Shown in pieces: positions 36,735 to 46,468 of a stretch of DNA of 64,000 nt. Numbering within the stretch: position 1 is the first letter of the stretch; each line of letters starts with the position of its first letter. The stretch comes from Microbacterium sp. Leaf159 (GTDB taxonomy: Bacteria > Actinomycetota > Actinomycetes > Actinomycetales > Microbacteriaceae). The stretch covers positions 107,138 through 171,137 of the forward strand of contig NZ_LMOU01000001.1 in NCBI RefSeq assembly GCF_001423615.1, read 5' to 3'. The translations under genes and the position numbers were made by a program. The notes beneath the pieces are model-generated. The model searched no databases. It was not told where the DNA came from and saw nothing but the letters and a program-made list of their open reading frames with translations.

Positions 36735-37582
36735 GCAAGCGATTGACCGTTCCGAAGACCTACAAGCTGGCCATCGGCGGTGCCTTCCCCCGCAGTGAGT
36801 CCGGCCGCACCTACGAGGTGCTGTCGGCGAAGGGGGCCTTCCTCGCGAACGCCGCCCAGGGCTCCCGCAAGGATGCACGGGATGCCGTCGTCGCCGCACG
36901 TGCCGCGGTGAAGGGCTGGTCGGGCGCCACCGCATACAACCGCGGACAGGTGCTCTATCGGGTGGCCGAGGTGCTCGAGGGGCGCCGTGCGCAGTTCATC
37001 GATGAGATCGCCGCGCAGGAGGGCGTCTCGACGTCCGCAGCATCCACGCAGGTCGACGAGGCGATCGACCTCTGGGTCTGGTACGCCGGCTGGTGTGACA
37101 AGTACGCACAGGTCGCGGGCAACGCGAACCCCGTCTCCGGTCCGTACTTCAACATCTCGGTGCCGGAGCCGACCGGGGTGGTCGCGATCGTCGCACCGCA
37201 GGACTCCGCCCTGCTCGGTCTCGTCTCGGTCGTGGCTCCTGCGCTCGTCGCAGGCAACACGGTCGTGGTGATCGCGAGCGAGCGCTTCCCGCTGTCGGCC
37301 ATCAGCCTCGCCGAGGTGCTCGCGACGAGCGATGTGCCCGGGGGCGTCGTCAACGTGCTCACCGGCTCTCCGGCCGAGATGGCTCCGTGGCTCGCCTCGC
37401 ACCAGGACGTCAACGCGCTCGACCTTGCCGGTGCCGGCGACCTCGAGTGGATCGACATGCAGATCGCTGCCGCCGAGACGCTCAAGCGCGTGCTGGCTCC
37501 CGGCGTTGTCACCGCATCTCCGGAGCGCATCGGCGCCTTCACTGAGGTCAAGACCGTCTGGCACACCAAGAGCATGGTCTAG
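36731..37582 (+). CDS. Truncated ALDH-like protein, probable non-catalytic partner
   Basis: A 283-aa protein matching the N-terminal, cofactor-binding half of aldehyde dehydrogenases: IGGAFPRSESGR, AVKGWSGATAYNRGQVLYRV, PTGVVAIVAPQDSALLGLVS and GVVNVLTGSPAEM. It stops before the catalytic domain, so both the active-site Cys and the general base Glu are missing. It has an intact start, an intact ribosome context and a four-base overlap with the full ALDH, so it looks maintained rather than decayed. The C-terminal ALDH domain of ALDH16 proteins is also a catalytically dead ALDH fold, making a split ALDH16 the best guess. Confidence 0.8.
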   Translation: MSKRLTVPKTYKLAIGGAFPRSESGRTYEVLSAKGAFLANAAQGSRKDARDAVVAARAAVKGWSGATAYNRGQVLYRVAEVLEGRRAQFIDEIAAQEGVSTSAASTQVDEAIDLWVWYAGWCDKYAQVAGNANPVSGPYFNISVPEPTGVVAIVAPQDSALLGLVSVVAPALVAGNTVVVIASERFPLSAISLAEVLATSDVPGGVVNVLTGSPAEMAPWLASHQDVNALDLAGAGDLEWIDMQIAAAETLKRVLAPGVVTASPERIGAFTEVKTVWHTKSMV

Positions 37583-37592
37583 CGTCGGCCCT

Positions 37593-37634
37593 ACGCTGAG
37601 AGCCCCGCAGCATCAGCTGCGGGGCTCTCAGCGT
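37593..37634 (+). terminator. Terminator of the deoC-ALDH operon
   Basis: Eighteen perfect pairs with a six-base loop (37611-37616), the longest perfect stem in the window. Confidence 0.85.
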
Positions 37635-37688
37635 GTCTCGGGCGACTCCTGCGAGCAGCGACGTCTTAGTGCGGAAAACTCAGCGCGC

Positions 37689-37694
37689 TATGTT
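37689..37694 (+). promoter_or_regulatory. -10 box of the VOC gene
   Basis: TATGTT ends seven bases before GTG 37702, close to leaderless geometry. Confidence 0.4.
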
Positions 37695-37701
37695 GTGACG
37701 C

Positions 37702-38091
37702 GTGATCCGCCTCCAGAACGCCACATACCTCGTCCACGACCACGATGAGGCACTCGCGTTCTTCGTCGATGGGCTCGGCTTCGTCGTGCGCCAGGACGAG
37801 ACGTTCGAGGGTGGCTGGCGTCGGGTGGTCGTCGGGCCTGAAGCAGGAGGCACGGGCCTCGTACTGGCGCTGTGCGCCGACCCCGAGATGCTCGGGCACC
37901 AAGCCGGAGACGACGTCGCGTTCTTCCTCGAGACCGATGATTTCGAGCAGCAGCATGCGCGCATGCTGGCCCACGGCATTCGATTTCGGGAGGAGCCGCG
38001 CCACGAGGCCTACGGCACCGTCGCGATCTTCGAGGATCCCTACGGAGCGCCATGGGATCTCATTCGGCCGCCGCGCATGTCGATCGGATAG
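37702..38091 (+). CDS. VOC (glyoxalase/bleomycin-resistance fold) family protein
   Basis: A 129-aa vicinal-oxygen-chelate protein with two beta-alpha-beta-beta-beta modules: LVHDHDEALAFFVDGLGF, then LETDDFEQQHARMLAHGI, ending in the typical AIFEDPYGAPWDLI. The substrate is unknown; this family includes glyoxalases, dioxygenases and antibiotic-binding proteins. It starts at GTG 37702, the only start giving the first strand intact. Single-gene unit between two intergenic regions. Confidence 0.85.
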   Translation: MIRLQNATYLVHDHDEALAFFVDGLGFVVRQDETFEGGWRRVVVGPEAGGTGLVLALCADPEMLGHQAGDDVAFFLETDDFEQQHARMLAHGIRFREEPRHEAYGTVAIFEDPYGAPWDLIRPPRMSIG

Positions 38092-38139
38092 TTCCACCAC
38101 GACCCCGCGCCAATGCGTCCCGGTGTCGGATGCAGCGGT

Positions 38140-38145
38140 TAGGCT
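38140..38145 (+). promoter_or_regulatory. -10 box of clpX
   Basis: TAGGCT, 39 bases before the clpX ATG; AGGAGG at 38173-38178 is the ribosome site. Confidence 0.5.
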
Positions 38146-38184
38146 CAGTAGACGATCTCAGGATCCCCCCCTAGGAGGACGCGC

Positions 38185-39449
<1,265 letters not shown>

Positions 39450-39453
<4 letters not shown>

Positions 39454-39986
39454 GCCCGGCACCCGCGCCCTGGCGGGTCGTCGACAGCGAGATCGTCGTC
39501 GCCGACCGCTGGATCCGTGTGCGCGCGGACGACTGCCGTGATGCGGACGATCGTCGGATCGCGCCCTATTACGTGCTCGAGTACGGGGACTGGATCTCAC
39601 TGCTCGCGCTGGATGCCGACGGCGGCGCGATCATCGTCGAGGAGTACCGCCACGGAGCGGGGATCATCGCGATGGGGATGATCGGAGGCGGCGTCGAACC
39701 CGGCGAGGCCCCGATCGCGGCAGCGGCCCGGGAACTCCGCGAGGAGACGGGCTACGAGCCGGGTGAGATCGTCGAGCTCGGATCCACCTGGGCGAACTTC
39801 GGCAACCACACCAACCGCGTGCATCACTTCCTCGCCCGCGACTGCGTCCGCGTCGCCGAGCAGGCGCTCGACGACAGCGAGGCGATCGCCGTGCACGTGG
39901 TGTCCCTCGACGGTCTCGGCGAGCACCTCGCTCAGAGCTATCACCAACTCACCTGGTACAAGGCGATGGAACTGCTCGACCGCTGA
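39450..39986 (+). CDS. NUDIX hydrolase
   Basis: A 178-aa NUDIX protein. The NUDIX box reads [24 protein letters not shown], matching GX5EX7REUXEEXGU with all metal-binding Glu residues. A preceding [25 protein letters not shown] segment is typical of the ADP-sugar/ADP-ribose pyrophosphatase group. Specificity is not certain. GTG 39450 overlaps the clpX stop, so it is translated from the clpX mRNA. Confidence 0.87.
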
Positions 39987-40013
39987 GACGAGGTGGATCG
40001 CGGATGATCCTGC

Positions 40014-42065
40014 TCAGGTATCGAGCCCTCGACGCTTCAGCAGAGGGGCGATCTCCGCGTCGCGGCCACGGAAGTCGCGGTACGCGTCGATCGGGTCCTT
40101 CGATCCGCCGACCCCGAGGAGGCGCGCACGGAATCGATCGCCGTTCTCGCGAGTGAGCCCGCCATGCTCTCGGAACCAGTCGACGGTGTCGGCGTCGAGC
40201 ACCTCGCTCCAGATGTAGGAGTAGTACCCCGCGCTGTACCCGCCCGAGAACACATGGGCGAAGTAGGTCGACGAGTAGCGAGTCGGCACGACCGGGTCGT
40301 CGAGACCGATGTCGGCGAGCGCAGCGCTCTCGAACGAGGAGACGTCGGCGACTCCGGCGTCGGCCCCCACCTGATGCCAGGCCTGGTCGAGCCAGGCGGC
40401 CGCGAGGTACTCGCTGGTGTCATGCCCCTGGTTGAAAGCCTCGGTCGCGCGCAGTCGCGCGACGATCGCCGGGTCGAGTGGCTCGTCATTCTCGTGGTGA
40501 CGCGCGTAGTTGTCGAGCACCTCGGGCCAGAGGATCCACATCTCGTTCACCTGGCTGGGGAACTCGACGAAGTCCCGGAAGACATTGGTGCCGGCGAAGT
40601 GCGGGTACGTCACCACGGCGAACAGGCCGTGCAGCGCGTGGCCGAACTCATGGAAGAGCGTGGTCACCTCGTCGAGGGTCAGCAGGGTCGGCTCTCCGTC
40701 GCCGGGAAGCGGCACGTTGAGGTTGTTGACCACGACCGGCAGCGTGCCGCGAAGGTGCGACTGGCTCACGATGGGGTTCATCCATGCGCCGCCGCGCTTC
40801 GAGTCGCGCGTGTAGAGATCGAGCACGTACAGTCCGAGGGCGGTGCCGTCGGCGTTGTGCACCTCGAACACGCGGGCCCCCGGGTGGTAGGCCACCAGGT
40901 CGTGTCTTTCGGTGAAGGTGACGCCGTAGAGCCGCGTGGCGGCGAAGAACACGCCGTCCTGCAGCACCCGCTCGGCCTCGAACCACGGTCGGAGGCCGCT
41001 CGTGTCGATGTCGTAGCGCGCGGTGCGCACCTTCTCGGTGTAGAACGCCCAATCGTGCGCCTCGACGGGGAACGGTGCGCTCTCGGTCTCGTCGACGATC
41101 GCCTGGAGGGCTTCCCGCTCCGCACGGGCGTTGCGCGCGGCCGGGGCGGCGAGCTCCCGCAGCATCCGCTCGACCGCCTCGGGAGTCCCTGCCGTCTCGT
41201 CGGCCGTGACGTATGCCGCGTGCGATGCGTAACCGAGCAGTTCTGCGCGCTCTGCGCGCAGCCGCACGATCTCTTGCAGCACCGGGCGGTTGTCGTTGCC
41301 GTTGTCACGCGATGCGCGCATGCGAGACGCATCCATGATCCGTCGCCGCGCTTCGCGATCACGCAGCTGCGCGAGATACGGATGCCCCGTGAACAGGGGC
41401 AGCGAGATCAGGAATCTGCCCTCGAGGCCACGCTCCTCGGCAGAGCGAGAGGCGGCCGAGAGCTCTCCCGTACTGAGACCGGCGAGCTCCTCGGCGGAGT
41501 CGAACACGACGGCCAGGTCGTTGGTGTCATTCAGCAGGTTGCGTTCGAAAGTGTTGTTGAGCGTCGAGAGCTGCTGATTGAGCAGAGTGAGCCTCTCCTT
41601 CGCCGCGTCATCGAGGGCGGCGCCCGCGTGCGTCATCTCACGGTGGTGCCGTTCGACGAGATAGCGCTGCTCGTCGTCGAGGTCGAGATCGGCGAGCTGT
41701 GCGTGCACCTGCTGCACGCGCCAGTACAGGGCGCCGTCGAGGGTGATCGCGTCCTGATGCGCGGCCATCAGGGGAGCGAGATGCTCGTCGATCTCCTGGA
41801 TCTCGGGCGTCGCATCGGCCGAGGTCACCGTGTAGAACGCATGCGCGACTCGGTCGAGCAGGTCGCCGGAGCGCTCGAGCGCGTCGATCGTGTTCTCGAA
41901 GGTGGGCATCGAGCGCACCATCGTGATCCGCGAGATCTCGCGGAGGTGCTCGTCGAATGCGGCCTGGAACGCCGGGAGGTAGTGCTCGGGCCTGATCGCG
42001 GCGAAGTCGGGAAGACCGTAGGGGAGCGTGGACGGCTGGAGCAGCGGGTTCGAGGCGTCGGTCAT
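40014..42065 (-). CDS. dcp: M3 family metallopeptidase (peptidyl-dipeptidase Dcp type)
   Basis: Zinc peptidase (683 aa, no signal peptide) of the thimet-oligopeptidase family. The HEFGH motif is at residues 472-476 (Glu473 catalytic), the third ligand lies in FVEFPSQVNEMW, and the C-terminal region contains YYSYIWSEVLDADTVDWF, typical of Dcp/OpdA enzymes that cut dipeptides from peptide C-termini. Its ATG overlaps the stop of the upstream LysR gene, so the regulator and peptidase form a two-gene unit. Symbol dcp is by family; the OpdA-type oligopeptidase assignment is possible. Confidence 0.92.
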   Translation of the reverse strand: MTDASNPLLQPSTLPYGLPDFAAIRPEHYLPAFQAAFDEHLREISRITMVRSMPTFENTIDALERSGDLLDRVAHAFYTVTSADATPEIQEIDEHLAPLMAAHQDAITLDGALYWRVQQVHAQLADLDLDDEQRYLVERHHREMTHAGAALDDAAKERLTLLNQQLSTLNNTFERNLLNDTNDLAVVFDSAEELAGLSTGELSAASRSAEERGLEGRFLISLPLFTGHPYLAQLRDREARRRIMDASRMRASRDNGNDNRPVLQEIVRLRAERAELLGYASHAAYVTADETAGTPEAVERMLRELAAPAARNARAEREALQAIVDETESAPFPVEAHDWAFYTEKVRTARYDIDTSGLRPWFEAERVLQDGVFFAATRLYGVTFTERHDLVAYHPGARVFEVHNADGTALGLYVLDLYTRDSKRGGAWMNPIVSQSHLRGTLPVVVNNLNVPLPGDGEPTLLTLDEVTTLFHEFGHALHGLFAVVTYPHFAGTNVFRDFVEFPSQVNEMWILWPEVLDNYARHHENDEPLDPAIVARLRATEAFNQGHDTSEYLAAAWLDQAWHQVGADAGVADVSSFESAALADIGLDDPVVPTRYSSTYFAHVFSGGYSAGYYSYIWSEVLDADTVDWFREHGGLTRENGDRFRARLLGVGGSKDPIDAYRDFRGRDAEIAPLLKRRGLDT

Positions 42066-42976
42066 CCTCTGAGCCTAGCCATCACCCGCTGGAGGGCCTC
42101 GACGACGAGACGGACGGACTGCCGCCTCAGGTTCTCGGGCCGGGCGAGCACGTCGATCATCCGGTGAGTGCTGACTCCTCGTAGGGGGAGCCGGACGATG
42201 TCGCGATCGTCGACCGTGCGGGTCGTGTAGCGCGGCAGCATCCCCAGCACTCCGCCGGCGGCGACGACAGCGGCGATCGCCCCGTAGTCGTTGATCCTGT
42301 GGCGGATCTCGACGGGGCGGCCGGCCACGGCGGACACCGCGCGCAGCACGTCGTCGGGGGAGTATCCGACACGGCTCGTGACCCACGGGCTGTCGACCAC
42401 GTCGAAGGATGTCACCTGGCCACGCGCGGCGAGGGGATGGGATGCCGAGACGGCGACGTCGAGCGGCTCCCGCACGAGCGCCAGGCTGCGCATCCCGTCG
42501 GTGGGCCAGGGAGGAGAGTGCTCCATGCGGTGCGCGAGCACGAGGTCGTAGCGGGCGGTGAGAGCCGGGAAGTCGCTCTGCGCCACGTCCTCGTCTGTGA
42601 GCTGCACGGTCGGCGGCGCATCCGCCGCGTCGAGTTCCCGGATCAGCGAGCCGAAGAGCGCCTGTCCCACGCTGTGGAATCCGCTGACCGTGACGATGCC
42701 GGTGCTGTCACCCTCGAAGTCGTCCACCGCGCTGCGCGCTGCGGCCATGGCATCGATCGCGTCGGCGCCGGCCGTGGCGAGCACTTCGCCTGCGGCGGTC
42801 AGCGCCAGGCGGCGCCCGTCTCTCCGCGTGAGCGGCGTGCGAAAGCTCCGCTGCAGCGCCGCGAGGTGCTGCGACACGGCTGAGGGCGTCACGTGCAGGT
42901 TGTCGGCGACGGCGGCGACGCTGCCCAGCGCGCCGAGCTCTCTGAGGATCTGCAGCTGATGGAGTTCCATGTTCAC
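42062..42976 (-). CDS. LysR-family transcriptional regulator
   Basis: A 304-aa LysR protein: N-terminal winged helix ([20 protein letters not shown] with [18 protein letters not shown]) and a C-terminal periplasmic-binding-like effector domain. It lies divergent from tdh-kbl with 75 bases between the start codons and upstream of an M3 peptidase with which it overlaps. LysR regulators usually control the divergent gene, so threonine degradation is the likely target; a link to peptide breakdown via the downstream peptidase would fit amino acid use. Start 42976 (MNMELHQL); 42970 is also possible. Confidence 0.88.
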   Translation of the reverse strand: MNMELHQLQILRELGALGSVAAVADNLHVTPSAVSQHLAALQRSFRTPLTRRDGRRLALTAAGEVLATAGADAIDAMAAARSAVDDFEGDSTGIVTVSGFHSVGQALFGSLIRELDAADAPPTVQLTDEDVAQSDFPALTARYDLVLAHRMEHSPPWPTDGMRSLALVREPLDVAVSASHPLAARGQVTSFDVVDSPWVTSRVGYSPDDVLRAVSAVAGRPVEIRHRINDYGAIAAVVAAGGVLGMLPRYTTRTVDDRDIVRLPLRGVSTHRMIDVLARPENLRRQSVRLVVEALQRVMARLRG

Positions 42977-42997
42977 AGATTAGCGATCACTACATCA

Positions 42998-43003
42998 TCT
43001 ATA
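42998..43003 (-). promoter_or_regulatory. -10 box of the LysR gene
   Basis: TATAGA on the minus strand, 21 bases before the LysR ATG. The same interval has a direct repeat CTACATCATC (42990) and CTACATCGTC (43022), 32 bases apart, a candidate LysR site. Confidence 0.4.
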
Positions 43004-43051
43004 CAGAAGTTTGGGATTGCTCTACATCGTCGCTCGCGATGGGATCGACGT

Positions 43052-44094
43052 ATGAAGGCACTGTTCAAAGCGGAACGCGCAGCCGGTCTCGAGCTCGTCG
43101 ATCGTCCTGAGCCCACCGCGGCGGCCGACGAGGTGGTGATCCGCGTTCTGCGCACGGGGATCTGCGGTACCGACCTCCACATCCGTCGATGGGATGACTG
43201 GGCCGCATCTGCGATCGAGGCTCCGCTCATCCCCGGCCACGAGTTCTACGGAGAGGTCGTCGAGGTCGGGCCGCTCGTGCATGACATCGCGGTGGGCGAC
43301 CGCGTCTCCGGTGAGGGGCACATCGTCTGCGGCACGTGCCGCAACTGCAGGGCGGGGCGCCGGCAGATGTGCATCCGCACGATCGGCCTCGGGCTGCAGC
43401 GAGACGGCGCCTTCGCCGAGTTCCTCGCGCTGCCGGCGACCAATGTCTGGGTGCATCACGCCGATGTCACACCGGAGCTCGGCGCGATCTTCGACCCGCT
43501 CGGAAACGCCGTGCACACGGCGCTCACCTTCCCGCTCGTCGGCGAGGACGTGCTCGTGACAGGATGCGGGCCGATCGGTCTGATGGCGATCGCCGTCGCC
43601 CGGCATGCCGGCGCGCGCTTCATCGCGGCGACGGACGTCAGCGCTCCCCGTCTCGAGATGGCGCGTCTGATGGGCGCCGACGAGGTCGTCGACGTCTCGG
43701 TCCGCGACATCCGTGATGCCCAGGACTGCCTCGGACTGCGTGAGGGCTTCGACATCGGGTTCGAGATGAGCGGTGCGGCGTCGGCGCTGCCGGCCATGAT
43801 CGACAACATGAATCACGGTGGTCGGATCGCGATGCTCGGTCTGCCCAGCGCCGGCTTCGACATCGACTGGGGCAAGCTCGTCACCCACATGCTCACGATC
43901 AAGGGCATCTACGGACGCGAGATGTTCGAGACGTGGAACGCGATGGGGGCGATGCTGCAGACCAGCGCGACTCTGCGCGACTCGATCGGACGGGTGATCG
44001 CCGACGTGATCCCCGCCAGGGATTGGGAACAGGGTTTCGCCGCGGCAGAGTCCGCGGGAACGGGAAAGATCATCCTCGACTGGACGGAGCTGTG

Positions 44095-44095
<1 letters not shown>
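43052..44095 (+). CDS. tdh: L-threonine 3-dehydrogenase
   Basis: Zinc-dependent medium-chain dehydrogenase (347 aa) oxidising L-threonine to 2-amino-3-ketobutyrate. The catalytic zinc Cys lies in GICGTDLHI and its partner His in [12 protein letters not shown]; four cysteines in [15 protein letters not shown] hold the structural zinc. The NAD site is [20 protein letters not shown] 43052 is used; the stop overlaps the ATG of kbl, the second enzyme of the pathway. A divergent LysR regulator sits upstream. Confidence 0.94.
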
Positions 44096-45273
<1,178 letters not shown>

Positions 45274-45296
45274 CGAGCGCGCAGACCAAGAGGTAT

Positions 45297-45344
45297 TTGC
45301 AAAGAAGTCCTTGCAAAGAAAGCTTTGCAAGCGTATCTTTGCAT
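45297..45344. promoter_or_regulatory. Symmetric four-half-site operator of the ArsR-type gene
   Basis: TTGCAAAG occurs at 45297-45304 and 45311-45318 and its complement CTTTGCAA/T at 45323-45330 and 45337-45344. The whole array is symmetric around 45320.5, with half-sites 14 bases apart on each side. It ends two bases before the ATG of the regulator. Confidence 0.8.
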
Positions 45345-45346
45345 AC

Positions 45347-45970
45347 ATGGCAGAAGAAGAGCAGTTGCGACGACTCGACTCCGGGGCGCTCAAGGCCCTG
45401 GCTCACCCGCTGCGTGTGCGGATCTTCGATCTTCTCAGCGCGCACGGGCCGCAGACGGCGAGTTCGCTCGCCTCGATGCTGGGGGAGACCTCCGGGTCCA
45501 CCAGCTACCACCTGCGCACGCTCTCGGCGCATGACCTGATCCACGAGGTCGAGGGGCGGGGCACCGCTCGAGAGCGCTGGTGGGAGCTGCCCGAGGGACG
45601 CATCGACATCCCCGGTCCGAGCCAGAGCATGTCGCCCGCGAACCGGGCAGCGGCGCAGATCGTGTCGTCGGAGTTCTTCCGCCTGCGGCACGAGACCCTG
45701 ATGTCCTACGTCAACCGGCCGGACACCGAGGTGCCGGAAGGCTGGAAGGACGCGGGCCTGATCGCCACGACCCTGCTCGAGATGACCCCCTCGCAGATGG
45801 AGGATCTCAAGGACGAGCTCATGGGAGTCATCGAGAGTGCCGTCGGGCGATATCGCGGCCAGACCGGGCCAGACGTGCGCCGGGTGTCGATGCGCACCGA
45901 GCTCTTCGACCTTCCGGCGACCGGGCCGGTGCTCTCCGTTGCCGCTGAATCGAACGAGGGGGAATCATGA
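45347..45970 (+). CDS. ArsR-type winged-helix regulator
   Basis: A 207-aa transcription factor. The N-terminal winged helix reads LDSGALKALAHPLRVRIFDLL, then TASSLASMLGETSGSTSYHL with RTLSAHDLIHEVEGRG, the HTH_20/ArsR pattern. The C-terminal part is helical with conserved Trp segments (RERWWELPEG, PEGWKDAGL) and no metal-binding cysteines, so it is not a classical metal sensor. It starts at ATG 45347, which directly abuts the four-half-site palindrome; autoregulation is almost certain. Its stop overlaps the small partner gene (ATGA). Confidence 0.85.
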   Translation: MAEEEQLRRLDSGALKALAHPLRVRIFDLLSAHGPQTASSLASMLGETSGSTSYHLRTLSAHDLIHEVEGRGTARERWWELPEGRIDIPGPSQSMSPANRAAAQIVSSEFFRLRHETLMSYVNRPDTEVPEGWKDAGLIATTLLEMTPSQMEDLKDELMGVIESAVGRYRGQTGPDVRRVSMRTELFDLPATGPVLSVAAESNEGES

Positions 45971-46185
45971 CCAGCGCGACCATCCGCCTCGTCGCTCCGA
46001 CGCAGGCGGAGCGACAGCTCCTCGGCCTCGCCGATCGCCTCACGGGATTCGTCGAGCGACGCATCACTCGTCGGGCCCAGAAGCGAGCCCTCGCGCTCGA
46101 CCTCCTGCGCGAGCAGCAGACCAGGCGACAGGATCCTCGGGCGGTCGATCACATGCTCGCCCAGATCGGACTCCCTCGGCGCTGA
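45967..46185 (+). CDS. Small basic protein, partner of the ArsR-type regulator
   Basis: A 72-aa helical protein rich in Arg and Leu: PTQAERQLLGLADRLTGFVE, then RRITRRAQKRALALDLLREQ and a tail TRRQDPRAVDHMLAQIGLPR. There is no signal peptide or membrane helix. ATG overlaps the regulator stop. No family recognised; I can only say that it is translated with the regulator and is highly basic, so DNA- or regulator-binding is possible. A bulged terminator follows. Confidence 0.65.
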   Translation: MTSATIRLVAPTQAERQLLGLADRLTGFVERRITRRAQKRALALDLLREQQTRRQDPRAVDHMLAQIGLPRR

Positions 46186-46193
46186 GACGTTCC

Positions 46194-46243
46194 GATGACG
46201 GCGAAGCCCCCTGCCGCAGGCGCGGTCAGGGGGCTTCGTCATC
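46194..46243. terminator. Terminator between the small ArsR partner gene and valS operon
   Basis: A 17-pair stem with a three-base bulge (46200-46202) between convergent genes; it can serve both strands. Confidence 0.7.
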
Positions 46244-46252
46244 AGAGCTCGG

Positions 46253-46468
46253 TCAGTCCTCGAACGGGCGGGCGATCACATCACCGGAGCCGGTCTGCAC
46301 GACCTCCCAGCCCGCATCGAGCTCGGCGGTCGCGCGGCCCTCGAGCCAGGTGAGCGTCCAGTGCCCGGTGAGACCGCGCGATTCGACCTCGGAGATCGCC
46401 GGCCGGAGCGCGGCGGGAACGGATGCCGGCGGCTCGGAGCCGGTGGCCCACCGCGTGCCCAGCTGCAT
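46253..46468 (-). CDS. Small protein downstream of valS
   Basis: A 71-aa protein: MQLGTRWATGSEPPASVPAAL, then ISEVESRGLTGHWTLTWLEG and RATAELDAGWEVVQTGSGD. Several Trp and Gly residues and beta-rich composition; no family recognised and no membrane segment. The ATG overlaps the valS stop (ATGA), so it is translated from the valS mRNA. The gene is too short and too coupled to be a chance frame, but its function is unknown. Confidence 0.7.
   Translation of the reverse strand: MQLGTRWATGSEPPASVPAALRPAISEVESRGLTGHWTLTWLEGRATAELDAGWEVVQTGSGDVIARPFED

Noticed and set aside
36731..37582. Short ALDH gene as a decayed pseudogene
   Set aside because: It has an intact start, stop, ribosome context and codon use, and overlaps its neighbour exactly; it looks maintained as a non-catalytic partner.
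40164..42167. Open frame of 667 codons on the plus strand opposite the M3 peptidase
   Set aside because: Same cause; the minus strand has the complete HEFGH enzyme.
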